The notes below the pieces were generated by a model. The model was not told the origin of the DNA. It did no database searches and saw only the letters and a program-made list of their open reading frames with translations. A stretch of DNA of 64,000 nt from Tetradesmus obliquus (Eukaryota; Chlorophyta; Chlorophyceae; Sphaeropleales; Scenedesmaceae), in NCBI GenBank assembly GCA_030272155.1, contig CP126193.1:992001-1056000 (forward strand), read 5' to 3'. Positions 13,901 to 24,098 of the stretch are shown here, one piece after another (position 1 is the first letter of the stretch; every line of letters starts with the position of its first letter). Both the position numbers and the translations under genes were made by a program.

Positions 13901-16622
13901 TATGCTTGAAGCAGCAGTATATGCGTATAATGTCGACATCTGTTTGACATGCACGTAGTATGCACAGTCAAGCAAGCAATTGTAATGTGTGTCAAGTTTT
14001 GCTGAGCTCACATGCTGCCCTGGCGGTAGCATTGTATCTGTATGGCCTCGCGTCCTCTCCTTTGACTGTCCTCATGCTGCTGTTGAACTGCACCTCCCAG
14101 TCATTGGGCATGGTGATCCTGCAAGGACAAGCAGGGAGCCACACCATCACCTATACTGCGCCACAGCAAGCTGCATGTCTATGCATAGCATGTTTGACCA
14201 GCCAGAGCTCACCAAGCTCTGCCTGGCAGGCGTGTGCAGAGCCCAGGACTGCTGCAGCAGCAGCACAAGGCTGCTGACAAGACAGGCCAGCAGGTGCATT
14301 CATCGCCAGCACACAACAGCATCAAACAAGCAACGCTCAGCAACCTTGTTCAAACATGCCAACCGTCAGCATAAACAATGCTCCCAGAAGCAGACCAAGT
14401 CAGGTTATTCAGCCACCAGCATGACTGCACCTGGCAACTTCTCGACACCCTCTATGTTTGCATGCATGCGTAGATGTCAGGATGCGTACCACAACACATG
14501 CCTGGGCACTCACCGAGTGATAGCGCTGCCATGCCGCCGGATGTGCTGCATCACACCACGCAAAAAAATGTGAGGCCACGACGTCACCACAGTCTGATGT
14601 GCAGAAAGAAACAGTCATAGTGTCTACTAAATGCTGTGCAGAACATGAATGACAAGGCCTTCATACTGCCGGATGTCATTATTTCACTCTATATTTCACG
14701 CAATGACACCCCACTGCAATGCACAAATGTGCTCAGCCATATGGCGCAGATGTGCTGCTGGCAGTACAAAAGCTGGTTTCAGTATGAAGCACAGCGCATA
14801 CAGCTGTTTCATGTAGGTGCAAAGGTGTTGTTATCCACCATCTGGAAGGCAACACTGTATGTACAACACGTTTCCAGCTGCAAAAGAAACTGCAGGTGCT
14901 GCGCACTTGTTGGATTTGGTAGAAGCTAGACAGGCTCTTGTACGAGCAGGTGTACAGCGGTTGTGCGCGCTTTATTGTCCTGCAAGCCTTCTGATTTGTG
15001 GCTTTTTTGCACATGCTTGGCCAGTTCAGCACCGCTGCCTCGCGCAGACCTTCCTGAGCCAATGTGTTGTTCATGCACTCGTTGGGCTGCAGCCACTGTG
15101 GGGCTTCCACCTGCCGCAGGTGGTTTAAACCAGTCAGCAGAGCAGCGGCCAGAACATGTGTCTTCGACCAAACGGCAGTGTCACCCCGCAGGGAAGCTGC
15201 TGCGAAGACCTGCAGTCTGCTTGCATTCAAATATTGCAATGACAAAGGAAGAAATGCGAAGCATGCTAGGCGTTTGTTGAACGCTTGATCGTAGCTAAGT
15301 GCTCGTTGCGCAGATTCACCCTACAGATGCTCACCAGGTTCCGCAGTGCTTGGGGAATGTCCCACCCTGTGTTGCAGCTGCGGCCGCCTGGACAGTGAGT
15401 GAGCAAGCAGCAAATCAACAACGTGTCAGGTGACGAGCCCAGTTTGCCGTGTCAACAGGTTTGTGATGCATCTGCGGAGTCTGCTGAATGCTGCAAACTC
15501 GGCATGTCTGTCTGAGATGAACATGCGGCTGCCAGCCAAGCAGGTAAGCGAAGGAAGATGCTCAATTATTGCCTCGCTTATCGGATGAATGCGCAGAACC
15601 AGATCAAGCTTACCCGCGGCGCAGTAGTACAGCGACAAGGGGCTGGCAGTCAGCCCCCTGCGCTCCAACTGTTTGCGAGTGAGGTCCATTGCGCTTGCAA
15701 CTGCCATCTCAACAGCTTCTGTTGCCGCGTGAGCAACACAGGTCAGGCACTTTCCTTGGTCACGTGGCTGTCCGACGGCTCGGCTGAAGTAGGAGCTTGA
15801 TGAGCCAGCTATGTAGTACATGGCTGCCTGGGAGTGCAACAGCAGCAGAGACAGCATGCTTGTAACAACAAGTACAGTTAGACCTGGCAAACACACGTTT
15901 AATACGCTGCAAGCTACACATGAGGCAAACACGCAGCAAAGCCGGCGCGGTGCGAGCAGCTATCAGCAGTAATGCATATCAGCAGTAATGCACGCTGCGG
16001 ATTGCTCCAGCAGCCCACCCACCTGTGTCTGTTCAAAGTCGCGAGCGTCACTGAAGCCGCCAATGTTGCCTGAGCTGCCCCTGCGCAAGGCAGCAGGCGG
16101 CGCATTACAGCATGTGATCTCAGCAAGCGCAGGTGGTGGTGTTGTAGTTCGGCTGGTGCACCACGTGGCAGTACCCATTGGCATAACCATGTCCACGAGA
16201 ATGGCTGAACTGCTGCTAAACAACTCGTGAGGTGTTTGCTCGCACAAGCATGTGCTTGCAGCACGCATTCATTCGCACACATTCACTGCTGCAAAGCACA
16301 CTATGTAAAGGAGTACTGCAGTTGACGAGACGGGGTGGGGGAAATGCAGTGCCTGGTACAAGCACAATGATGTGGGCTTGCATGGTACAAGAACGAACAT
16401 GTTGGCTTGCATGGCGCACCTTCCACCGCGGCCCCTGCCGCCCACTGTTGCGAGGTTCAAAACATCTTCAAACTCCTCAAAGGCAGTGGCAGTGGCCTGC
16501 GCGCCAGCACCCAGCAGGTCTGGCGCTACACCTAGCCCCTGAGCGCTCGCAGGCTGCAGCAGCAGGCCTGTGGAGGCCAGCAGCATAGCCGCCACCACCA
16601 GCAGCAGCGCTGCTGCTGCCAT
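5633..16622 (-). CDS. Secreted papain-like cysteine protease fused to plant-type LRR array, paralogue A
   Basis: Nineteen exons join in phase to 1607 aa: 16622-16420, 16080-16023, 15827-15614, 15387-15335, 15110-14907, 14545-14514, 14118-14012, 13708-13575, 13454-13409, 13025-12773, 12408-11721, 11392-11127, 10262-10181, 9863-9795, 9261-8526, 8268-7867, 7559-7106, 6725-6275, 6004-5633. Residues 1-28 form a signal peptide ending near ASAQG. A C1 (papain) catalytic domain follows at about 88-330: Gln111 and nucleophile Cys117 in QGKCLTCVAHA, His293 in DGHALTIVGF, Asn311 in NSWG. The usual Trp after the catalytic Cys is Val, and no I29 inhibitory prodomain is evident. A Cys-containing linker spans roughly 435-664. 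Plant-type LRRs of the GxIP class follow, with an LRRNT-like segment near 1170-1200 and an Ala-rich insertion in exon 18. No kinase or membrane anchor follows, so an extracellular or vacuolar protein is inferred. Confidence 0.9.
10290..10985. repeat. AT-rich (TAA/TTA)n block in an intron
   Basis: Nearly pure A+T sequence made of imperfect TAA, TAG and TTA runs inside intron 12 of paralogue A. A segment of about 80 bp beginning TATTAACATTACTTTTATAT occurs twice in tandem near 10669 and 10782. The matching intron of paralogue B (31896-32528) has no such block, so the expansion came after the duplication. Confidence 0.9.
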
Positions 16623-18055
16623 GTTCTGTAGTCAAGACGTCCAAGCAGTGTCTCTGCAATGAACAGCAATTACATATGATCGGAGGTGAAGGACTTGGGT
16701 TTGCAAATGACAAGTGCAGACGATGCGTGCTAGCAGCAGCACAGGATGGTGATGGCTTTGGTCTTTGGATGACGTGGTGCTGATGCTGATCAGGCAAGGT
16801 GCTACACGGATGCAGGTGGAGGTGAAAGGCAACACTTATATCTGGAAATGGGTCCCATACCCAATAACACAACCGAACAGACTCCAAGACCGAGAGGTTT
16901 GCTGGGCTGGCTGTCATGGCCCACTGGCAGGCAGTACTGCTGCTGCAACCCGACAGCTGCCTGTGGCGCTGCTTGCAAGCTCAGATTGGCTTGAGGACGT
17001 GTAGACTAGCACACATCTCATGCAACAGTATGTATCCCAGCTGCATGGCCGATCGAGGGTGCCGGCATGAAGTTCAAGGGGGATTGGCAGCTCCACCTCT
17101 ACATACATATGCAGTCCGATGTATAGCAATTACCTTTGTAAATGTTGGTGTATGAACGCTCAGAAGGCTTCACCCGCAGCTGCTGACGTCCGCATCAAAA
17201 GACCGCGATCATCACCGCATAGGTTACAGGTGTATCAGCGCAGATATCAGCGGCTAAAAAGCATCGCTTCAATGTGATGTGTAGATGTCCAGCCAATCAG
17301 CTATCGAATGGCACGCTTTTAAGGTTGTCACTTCCCCGCACAACCACTGCCCTCACTGGAAGGCAGCCCTGATCCATCTGTCAATAGCAAACGTTACTAC
17401 CCTGGACTACATATTTTTTCTGATGAAATTGTCCATCTCTGAGCTGTAACCTTCGCAGACGAGCGGCCCGGACAGTTTCTGGCTGCCGCTCGACCTCGGC
17501 TTGAGCCAGCTGTTGGCTGATTCCTTCCTAAAACATACGTTGATACATCAAGCGTCCATGGACTTAGGGTGTTGCAGGACGGTGTCAAAGACCTGCCAGC
17601 CATGGCGTCTTTTGGCCGCTGTGCCTAGCAGCATCAGCATCAGCAGCAGCAGCAGCCACAGCCACAGCCACAGTGTGCCGGGGCGTGGACCAGCGTCGTC
17701 GTGCACCAAATGTCAACACATACCTGCAAGATAGCAAGGACTTTTAATGTCTCTCTGAGCAAGAGCTGACACCTCACAGGAGCTTGGGAGTGCAATCTCA
17801 AGCTGGTAGCTGGCACCCTGCAGGGCAGCGCCTTACCAGCCAGACAAGCCAGGCAGCTGGGCAGGCTACATCACTGCTAGCCCCGTAAGGTCCAGCAGCT
17901 GTACCTTGCTTTATGCACTACAGTTGCAGTGACCAAGCAGAGGTACGCCCAACTTCAAGCGGTGACAATTGTACGCATGTTTTGAAGCGCAATAATTCAA
18001 CACGCTGCAGGTAGCACATCACTGCGCTTGTCCCCCAAATGCCGCGCATGCAAAA
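16623..18055. other. Upstream region of paralogue A
   Basis: About 1.4 kb 5' of the protease-LRR gene A. It should hold its promoter, but I see no recognisable core element. Short open frames lack support. A CAG/CAC-rich stretch at 17627-17670 is simple repeat. Confidence 0.5.
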
Positions 18056-19900
18056 TTGTGCGCACACACATTGATAAACATTGCACACATGCATGTGATT
18101 GCGAACTGCCAAGAGCGCGTGTGCACATGTGTGTGTGTGTGTGTGTTTGCGCTCACGCGGGCACGGCCGGGTGTGCGCGTGCGTGAGTTGCACGTGCGTG
18201 TGCACATGCGTGCATATGTGTGTGCATCCGTGGCTGCACCTTACTGTGTATATGCGTGTAAGTGCAGCAAGGCGCCACACTAGTGCACCTGCATGTGTGC
18301 GTGCGTACGTGCGCCTACGCACATCCACGCCGGCGCCCGAGCGCCTCCGCTGTCCGCGCCAAAACCCGCACCTCCACCATAGCACCTACACACTCGCCCA
18401 ACCCGCACTTGAGCATGCGCGCCTCCACAGTTGCCTCTGCCCGCCTACCGCGCTTGTGCACCAGTGCTTGCATTGAAGCGCAAGAGCACGCACTTGTGCG
18501 AGCACCGGAGGCGTGCGTTGAGCTTGCGTGCCTAAGCGTGCGCGCCCCCGCCTACGTGGCCACGCTTGGGCCTTTGATCGCGCCCGCACGCATTCGCGCT
18601 TGCGCGCATGCTCGCCCAAGCACGCCCCCGCGCTCAAGCATGCGCCCCCGCGCAAGCACGCGCCTCCGGTGCGTGAGCCCACGCAAGCGTGCACCTGCGC
18701 GTGTACAAGTACGTGCTTGCCCCAAAGCGCATGCACATGCGCCCCCCACGTACAGCGTGTGCATGTACCTCGAACGCGTGCGTACGTGCGATTGCATACA
18801 CGCCTTCGGCCCCGCACCCGCGCCTATATGCATGCGCTCGCGCTCGCACGCCTATGCGTGCACATGCGCTACCCACGCGCTGACATCTGCGCATGTGCAC
18901 ATGCAACCGTGCCTACGCGTGTGTTGCTGCGCCCACACTTGCACGCGTGTGTGCATGCTTTGGCCACGACTTGCGCCCGGACGTACGCATGCGCACCCCT
19001 ACGCTTTGCCGTCTTGCCAGAGCACCCGCGCCTTCACGTCAACATGCCTACGCTTGCGCTTCGACGCGCCGAAGCTCAGGCATGCAGATGCTCGCTTGCG
19101 GCCGTGATTGCACCATTGCGCCCAAGCCCATGCGTTTGCAGATGCGTCGTTGATTGCGGCTGCATTGCTGTGCGCGTGCATTGCGCACCCGCCCAAGGGC
19201 TGACGTCAAATTGTGCATGTGCCGGCACATGCACCGCTGCGCGCGCCTGAGTTCACGCACCCGCAGCCCTGCACCCGCGCTTGCATAATCGCTGACACAT
19301 GCGCGCTTGATCCCAAGCATGCTTGAAGGTGCGCAGTCATGCTTTTGCCATGCTTAGAATCGTCATTTTTTACATGCAATTGTGCACACCCTAGCTCGCG
19401 CGCGTGCCGACACGCTCGTGCTTCTGCACATGCATCCGCGTGCATGCCTTTGCGCCGACGGCGCCGGCGGTCCGCTCTTGCTTATGTAATAAGACGCTAT
19501 TACGCTGCCCTAGACTGCAAAGAAACAAGTAAATGCATAGTTGCGCACATTTCAATCAATCATGTATGTTTCTGCGTGCGTGTGCCGACGTGCTTGATTA
19601 GGCGGACTCCGCCTTGCTTCCCGGACCGGTGCTTGCGCGCTTGTGTATGCGCGCGTCCGCTTGCGCATGCGCCTGTACGCGTGCGTGAGTGCATGAGCAG
19701 ACCTAGGGCGGGCAAATGTCTGCCTTCGCATGTGCGCGATTGCGGGCGCGGGCGCGGGCGCGGGCATTTTCACGTAAGCATCTGCTGCGGCGTCAGCGCG
19801 TGCAAGTACACGTTCTTATGCCCTTATGCGTGCACATGTTTGCGTGTGCTTATCTGCGTCTGAGTATGCGCCGGCGCCTTCATCTTCGTGCATGTCTGCA
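18056..19900. repeat. Long alternating purine-pyrimidine (GT/GC) tract
   Basis: For about 1.8 kb the sequence is dominated by alternating purine-pyrimidine steps such as GTGTGCGCGTGCGTG, CACATGCGTGCATATGTG and CGCGCTCGCACGCC, mixed with CGC-rich words. A (GT)n run starts at 18127. Open frames across it encode Arg/Ala/His/Cys-rich low-complexity peptides on every frame and are not genes. Such sequence is prone to left-handed (Z) DNA. It ends abruptly at the start of a coding-like LRR frame near 19909, so it is taken as the left border of the foreign island. Confidence 0.85.
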
Positions 19901-19908
19901 TATGCCAG

Positions 19909-21110
19909 AGGCTGCACTTGCCGTCGCTCACGGTGATCGGCGCACTGACCTGCCTCAAGCGCCTCGCGCTCAACAGCGTCGGCCTCTCATTCGACGTCGA
20001 GGCTCCCCCCGAACAGGCGGATGAGCTGCGCGCGCTGGGGCGCGCCCTCAAGCACCTCGACATGTCAGGCTTCTGGCCCACCCTCTTGTAGGACGGCACA
20101 GGGCCAGGCCGGTTTGTGCGCTCGTTCCTTGACGGCATGGCCGAGCAAGCTCAGCCGTCGCTGCGGCACCTGGGCCTGCAACACACCGCGCACGGCCTCC
20201 GCGCCGACGCCGGCCCGCTCGCGGGCGTCTTGTCGGCGCGGACGGGGCTCGTCAGCGTGGACCTGTCCCGCAGCATCATCGGCGGCCGCGAGCTAGACGA
20301 CGAGAACGACGGCGGCGACGGCCTCCCGCCCGAGCCGCTCCAGGCGCTCGCGGCGTGCAAGCAGCTCAAGTGGGTTGTACTCGAGGGCGCCATGCTCTGC
20401 TGCAACCGCGCGCAGCTCGAGACTGGCCTGGCGGCGTTCGGTGGCCCGACGGCGCTGCGGCACCTGGAGGTCAATGCGCCGCTGCTGGTGGCCAGGGCAG
20501 GGAGTGGCCAGGCGCAGCGCCTCGCGGCGCTGGTGAGCAAGCTGCCGCAGCTCAAGTGCTTCGGCGCCCCCGGGAGTTGGCGCGGGGCCACCGACCTGCT
20601 GCACACCCTCGCGCCGGCGCTCGCGGCCTGCATCTCGCTCGCGCACCTGAATGTCCCGGTGGTCGCGGGCGGCTTCACGGCCCTGGCAAGCGTGCTCGAA
20701 AGCGCCCTGCCCTCGCTCGCCGTCCTCGGCCTCGAGTTCTACGCCTACGCGTCGCCCAGCGACGTGCGCCTCCTAGTGGACGGCATGCGCGGCTGCCGTG
20801 AGCTGCGGTCGCTGCGCCTGACAACGTGGCAGGACGCCGACTTCGTCGCGGCGCTCGTCAAGTGCGCGCCGCACCTCGAGGAGCTGCACCTCGACTGGCG
20901 CTTCGAAGGCGGCCCTCCCGAGACGCTCGACCTCAGCCGCGTGGCCGCGGCGCTCAGGCAGTGCCGCAAGCTGGCGGTGATCAAGCTCAAGTTCGAGGCG
21001 CGCAGCGGCGACCAGGGTGCATCGGTCATCGGCGCCGCGTTGTCGCTCTTCGCTAAGAGCTACGACCAGGACGCGGACGCGCTCAGCGGCGACCGGGACG
21101 CGGTCGCCGG
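19909..21110 (+). pseudogene. Truncated LRR-repeat protein gene in the foreign island
   Basis: A single intronless frame encodes regular Leu-rich units (LKRLALNSVGL, LRHLGLQ, LVSVDLSRSII, LRHLEVNAPL, LAVLGLEFYAY, LRSLRLTTW, LEELHLDWRF, LAVIKLKFEA). The spacing resembles F-box/ribonuclease-inhibitor-type LRRs rather than the GxIP repeats of the neighbouring host genes. The frame emerges from the alternating tract with no start codon and is broken by an in-frame TAG at 20089-20091. It then runs into a C-rich tract after about 21100 without a natural stop. Both ends therefore look truncated. LRR proteins of this style occur in algal nuclear genes as well as in large DNA viruses. The viral reading rests on the neighbours, the GC content and the lack of introns. 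Confidence 0.7.
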
Positions 21111-22369
21111 GCCCCCCCGCGCGCCCCCCGCGCCGTGCCCCCGCGCCGTGCCCCCGCGCCGTCCCCCCGCGCCGCATCCCCCCCCCTCCTCCACCGCCTG
21201 TCTCGCCGCCGCAACGGCGCGCACCCACCCCCCACCCCCCGTTCCGTTGCGCCGTTGGCCGGGGGCCCTTGCCTTCGCCGGCAAAGCCCGCCGCGCCGCG
21301 CCGCGGCCCAGCGGCCCCTCCCCCCCAGTTTGTCCGCCTGCAAGGGGCCGCCGCGGCGCGGCGCGGCCCAGCGCCCCCCCCCCCCCCCCCCCCCAGTTTG
21401 TCCGCCTGCAGCGACCCCCCCCCTCCAGGATCTGTCCGCCGCCCCGTCGCCCCCGCCCCCGCACCGCCGCGCGCGCGCCGCGCGCCTGTTTGCAGCTGGT
21501 CCCCGGTTCCCCCGGCCCGCCCGCCCGCGCGCGCCTTCCGCCCCCCTTGTCAGTTTCCCACAGCCCGGGCCGCCGCTCGCGCGCGCAGCGCCGAGGCGCC
21601 TCTTTGGCCGCTTCGCGCCGCGCCGCGCCGCCGCCCCCCCCCCCCCCCCCAATAACGCGTGCCTGCCCGCCACGCGCCGCAGCTCACCCCCGCCACCTCG
21701 TGCGCCGCGCCCGCGCCCGCGCCCGCGCCCGCACCCGCGCCCGCGCCGGCGCACCACCGTGTGACACCCATTCGTCCCCGCGGGTTGGGGTGGGAGGAGA
21801 CCGCGGAGCGCCGCCCGATTCCAGAGGGCGGCACCGAGCGCGCCAGGCGCGCCGCCCTCCTCATCCGCGCCCGAAACGCCGGCGCCGAGCGGCCCCGGCG
21901 CCCACAACCGTTCCCCTGACCTCGTCAGCCGCGCCCCCCGGCCCACCTCGAGCCGCCTGTGGCGCCCGCGGCCCCCAAACCCGCGCACCGCCCGCGCCCG
22001 GCCCGCCCGGCCGCCCGGCCGCCCAGCCGCCCCGGACAGCGCACGGAGCCGGGCCTGCGAGCCCCCGGACAGCCGACCGCGAGCCGGTGAGGCCCCCCGG
22101 GGCGGCCACTGGGCCGGTGCAAAAGAGCGCGGCCCCGGGCCGGCCATTTCCTGGTCCCCCTCGCCGGCCGGGAACCCCGCAGGCATGCAGCCCCTGGGGC
22201 CCGGCAGCCCGCACAGCGACCGGACGCTGCGCGCGAGGCTGCGCAGCGGCCAGACGCCGACGGGCAGCGGCGCGCGTGCGTGCTGCATCGGCCCGCCGCC
22301 GACGCCCCCCGCCGACGCGCCCCGCCACGCTGCCGGGCGGCCGCGCAGGGTCGCGAGGACGGCGGCCTC
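21111..22369. repeat. C-rich low-complexity spacer with repeated CAGTTTGTCCGCCTGCA
   Basis: Extremely GC-rich spacer with poly-C runs (up to more than 20 C at about 21371-21394) and Pro/Arg/Ala-coding words in all frames. The word CAGTTTGTCCGCCTGCA, preceded by a C run and GCGGCCCAGCG, occurs twice at about 21327 and 21393. A shortened version near 21427 reads ATCTGTCCGCC. A (CGCCCG)n run lies at 21705-21750. Long open frames on both strands here come from the lack of A/T and are not accepted as genes. Confidence 0.75.
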
Positions 22370-23204
22370 ATGGACACGCCGCCCACGGAGCTGTCCGAGC
22401 AGCTGACGGGGCTCGTCAACGCCGAGGCGTTCGACGGCGCGTGGGACCTGACCAGGAGGACCACGCCCGGTGTGAAGCGCCGGCAGCTGGAGGGCGCCGT
22501 GCGCGGTCTGTCGCAGCAGGTCGAGAGCGTGGCGCGCCCGGCGGTGCGAGTGGAGCAGCGCGGGCCTGGCCCAATCCTCGAGCTCACCTCGAACGCGGCG
22601 CGCCTCGTCATCGTCACGAGCGCGGGCCACGTCGGCGTGGGCACGGCGGCGCCGCCGGTGCCGCTGGAGGTCGTGTCGACGCGGCCCGCGGGCGCGCTGC
22701 GCGTGACGCAGACCTCGGCGGCGGGGCCCGTCGCGCACCTGGCGGCGTCCAACGACGTGTCGCTCCTCATGGCGGCCGACGGCAACGTCGGCGTCGGGAG
22801 CACCGCGCCGACGGCGCGCCTGGACGTGGGCGGGACGGCGCGCGTGCAGGGGACGGCGGCGTTCGACCAGTACGTTTGCATGCAGAAGGACCTCGAGGTG
22901 ACATGCAACATCATCTCGCACAGGAACACCTTTACCGACTCTAAGGCGCGCCTGAAAACAGACGTCCGGCAAATCACCGGCGCGCTCGACCGGGTCGCGG
23001 CGCTCAAGGGGTACCACCTACACGCGCGGCGGCGAGCGGGCGACGGGCGTCATCGCGCAGGAGGTGCGGGACGTGCTACCGGAAGCGGTGCGCGAGGGCC
23101 CGGGCGGCGTGCTGGGCGTGGCGTACGGCACGATGGTGGGCTTGCTGATCGAGGCGGTGAACGAGCTGCGGGCGCGGGTGGACGCGTCGGCGGGCGCCAG
23201 GTGA
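22370..23204 (+). pseudogene. Fibre-type protein with C-terminal S74 (endosialidase chaperone) domain, frameshifted
   Basis: Start ATG at 22370 (MDTPPTELSEQ). After a short helical N-terminus come two GVGxxxPxxxLxV units (GVGTAAPPVPLEV and GVGSTAPTARLDV) typical of S74-associated fibre and tail proteins. The S74 start follows (NTFTDSKARLKTDVRQITGAL). At 23014-23015 an extra C in a CC pair moves the frame. The rest of the domain (ATGVIAQEVRDVLPEAV and a GLLIEAVNEL helix) reads in the +1 frame to a TGA at 23202-23204. S74 domains are self-cleaving trimerisation chaperones of phage tail proteins and are also found in large algal viruses. As it stands the gene would give a truncated product. A sequencing error in the C pair is the alternative. 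Confidence 0.8.
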
Positions 23205-23250
23205 GGCGGCGAGGGGTGCGGAAAAGGAGTGGGTTTTTGGCCGCAAGGCG

Positions 23251-23988
23251 TCAGATGACGAAGCTCTTCAGATGCCCGACGCGCAGCCCGACGTGCAGCA
23301 TCACCCGGTGCCCGGACCGCTGCAGGTTGCGACAGAAGCTGACGTCCTCGCTGCTATCGTCCCTGATGACCAGCCCGTCGGCCGTGCGGAACTCCTCCAG
23401 GCCCGTGTGGAAAAACGGGTAGAGGAGCGGCGGCGCGCCCTCGCGTCCGGGGCGCAGGGAGACCTCGCGCCGCATCGCCCAGAAGCCCATGCCCGCATAC
23501 GCGACCTCCATGAAGCGCTGCCCCGTCTTGTGAGCATACGCCTCGACGTCGGCGGGCGTCAGGAACTTGAAGGTGCCGTGGCGCACAAAGTGCTCGGCTC
23601 CCCAGTCCCTCACGACCGCGATGCGCTCATTTTCGGCCATCTTGTAGAAGCCCGACACGATGGTGTGCACGTCGGTCGCGGCGATGAGCTCGAGCAAGTG
23701 GTGCGGCTCGAAGATGACGTCGCTGTCGATGGTGACGAAGACGTCGAACTCTTCGCCGCCAAACGGCTGCTAGAGGTGGCACCTCAGCGTCCCCGCGCGC
23801 GCGAACGATACGTACGAGCTCTTCGCGGGCGACAGCACGACGCTGTAGCGCCCCGCCTCCCACAGCGCGTGCAGGCTGCGCACGAGCGCGACCAGGAAGC
23901 GGTCGCTGAACGAGTCGCCAGGCAGGCCGATGATGACGCGCTTCTTGGCGGGCGGCGCGGGCGGCGCGGGCGGCGCGGGCGTGGCCAT
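23251..23988 (-). pseudogene. Glycosyltransferase-like gene with one in-frame UAG
   Basis: Intronless frame of 246 codons from ATG at 23988 to a stop at 23251-23253. After a Pro/Ala-rich start comes KKRVIIGLPGDSFSDRF, a helix, and VVLSPAKSSYVSFAR. A single TAG at 23770-23772 interrupts the frame. On the other side the same frame continues with FDVFVTIDSDVIFEPHHL, whose DSD triplet fits the metal-binding DxD motif of GT-A glycosyltransferases. It then runs through VSGFYKM and EVAYAGMGFWAMRREV to SEDVSFCRNLQRSGHRVMLH. This layout matches glycosyltransferases of large DNA viruses as I remember them. The gene lies tail to tail with the S74 gene, 46 bp apart. The premature stop makes it a pseudogene unless the UAG is read through. 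Confidence 0.75.
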
Positions 23989-24098
23989 GGTTCTCCGCGC
24001 CTTCCGCGCCCGCCCTATATGTTCGCCGCGACGGGCTGCACCGTGATCCTCCCCAGCGCCGAGGGCGCGCACATCTCGACCAGCACGTTGGCCGCGTA

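Noticed and set aside
18262..19250. Overlapping 240-281-codon frames on the plus strand
   Set aside because: They come from alternating GC/GT sequence. The same kind of peptide appears in all frames and both strands, without any fold-like pattern.
19909..21110. The island LRR as a third copy of the neighbouring host LRR genes
   Set aside because: Its repeats lack the GxIP signature, it has no introns and its GC content differs. The similarity is only that both are LRR proteins.
20116..22944. A 942-codon plus-strand open frame
   Set aside because: Only the first ~330 codons look like protein (LRRs). Past 21110 it runs through C-rich simple sequence in Pro/Arg/Ala and then out of frame with the S74 gene. 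The length reflects the lack of A/T, not a gene.
21083..23017. A 644-codon minus-strand open frame
   Set aside because: It is antisense to the S74 gene and the C-rich spacer, with Arg/Gly/Ala low complexity throughout. It is a GC-content shadow.
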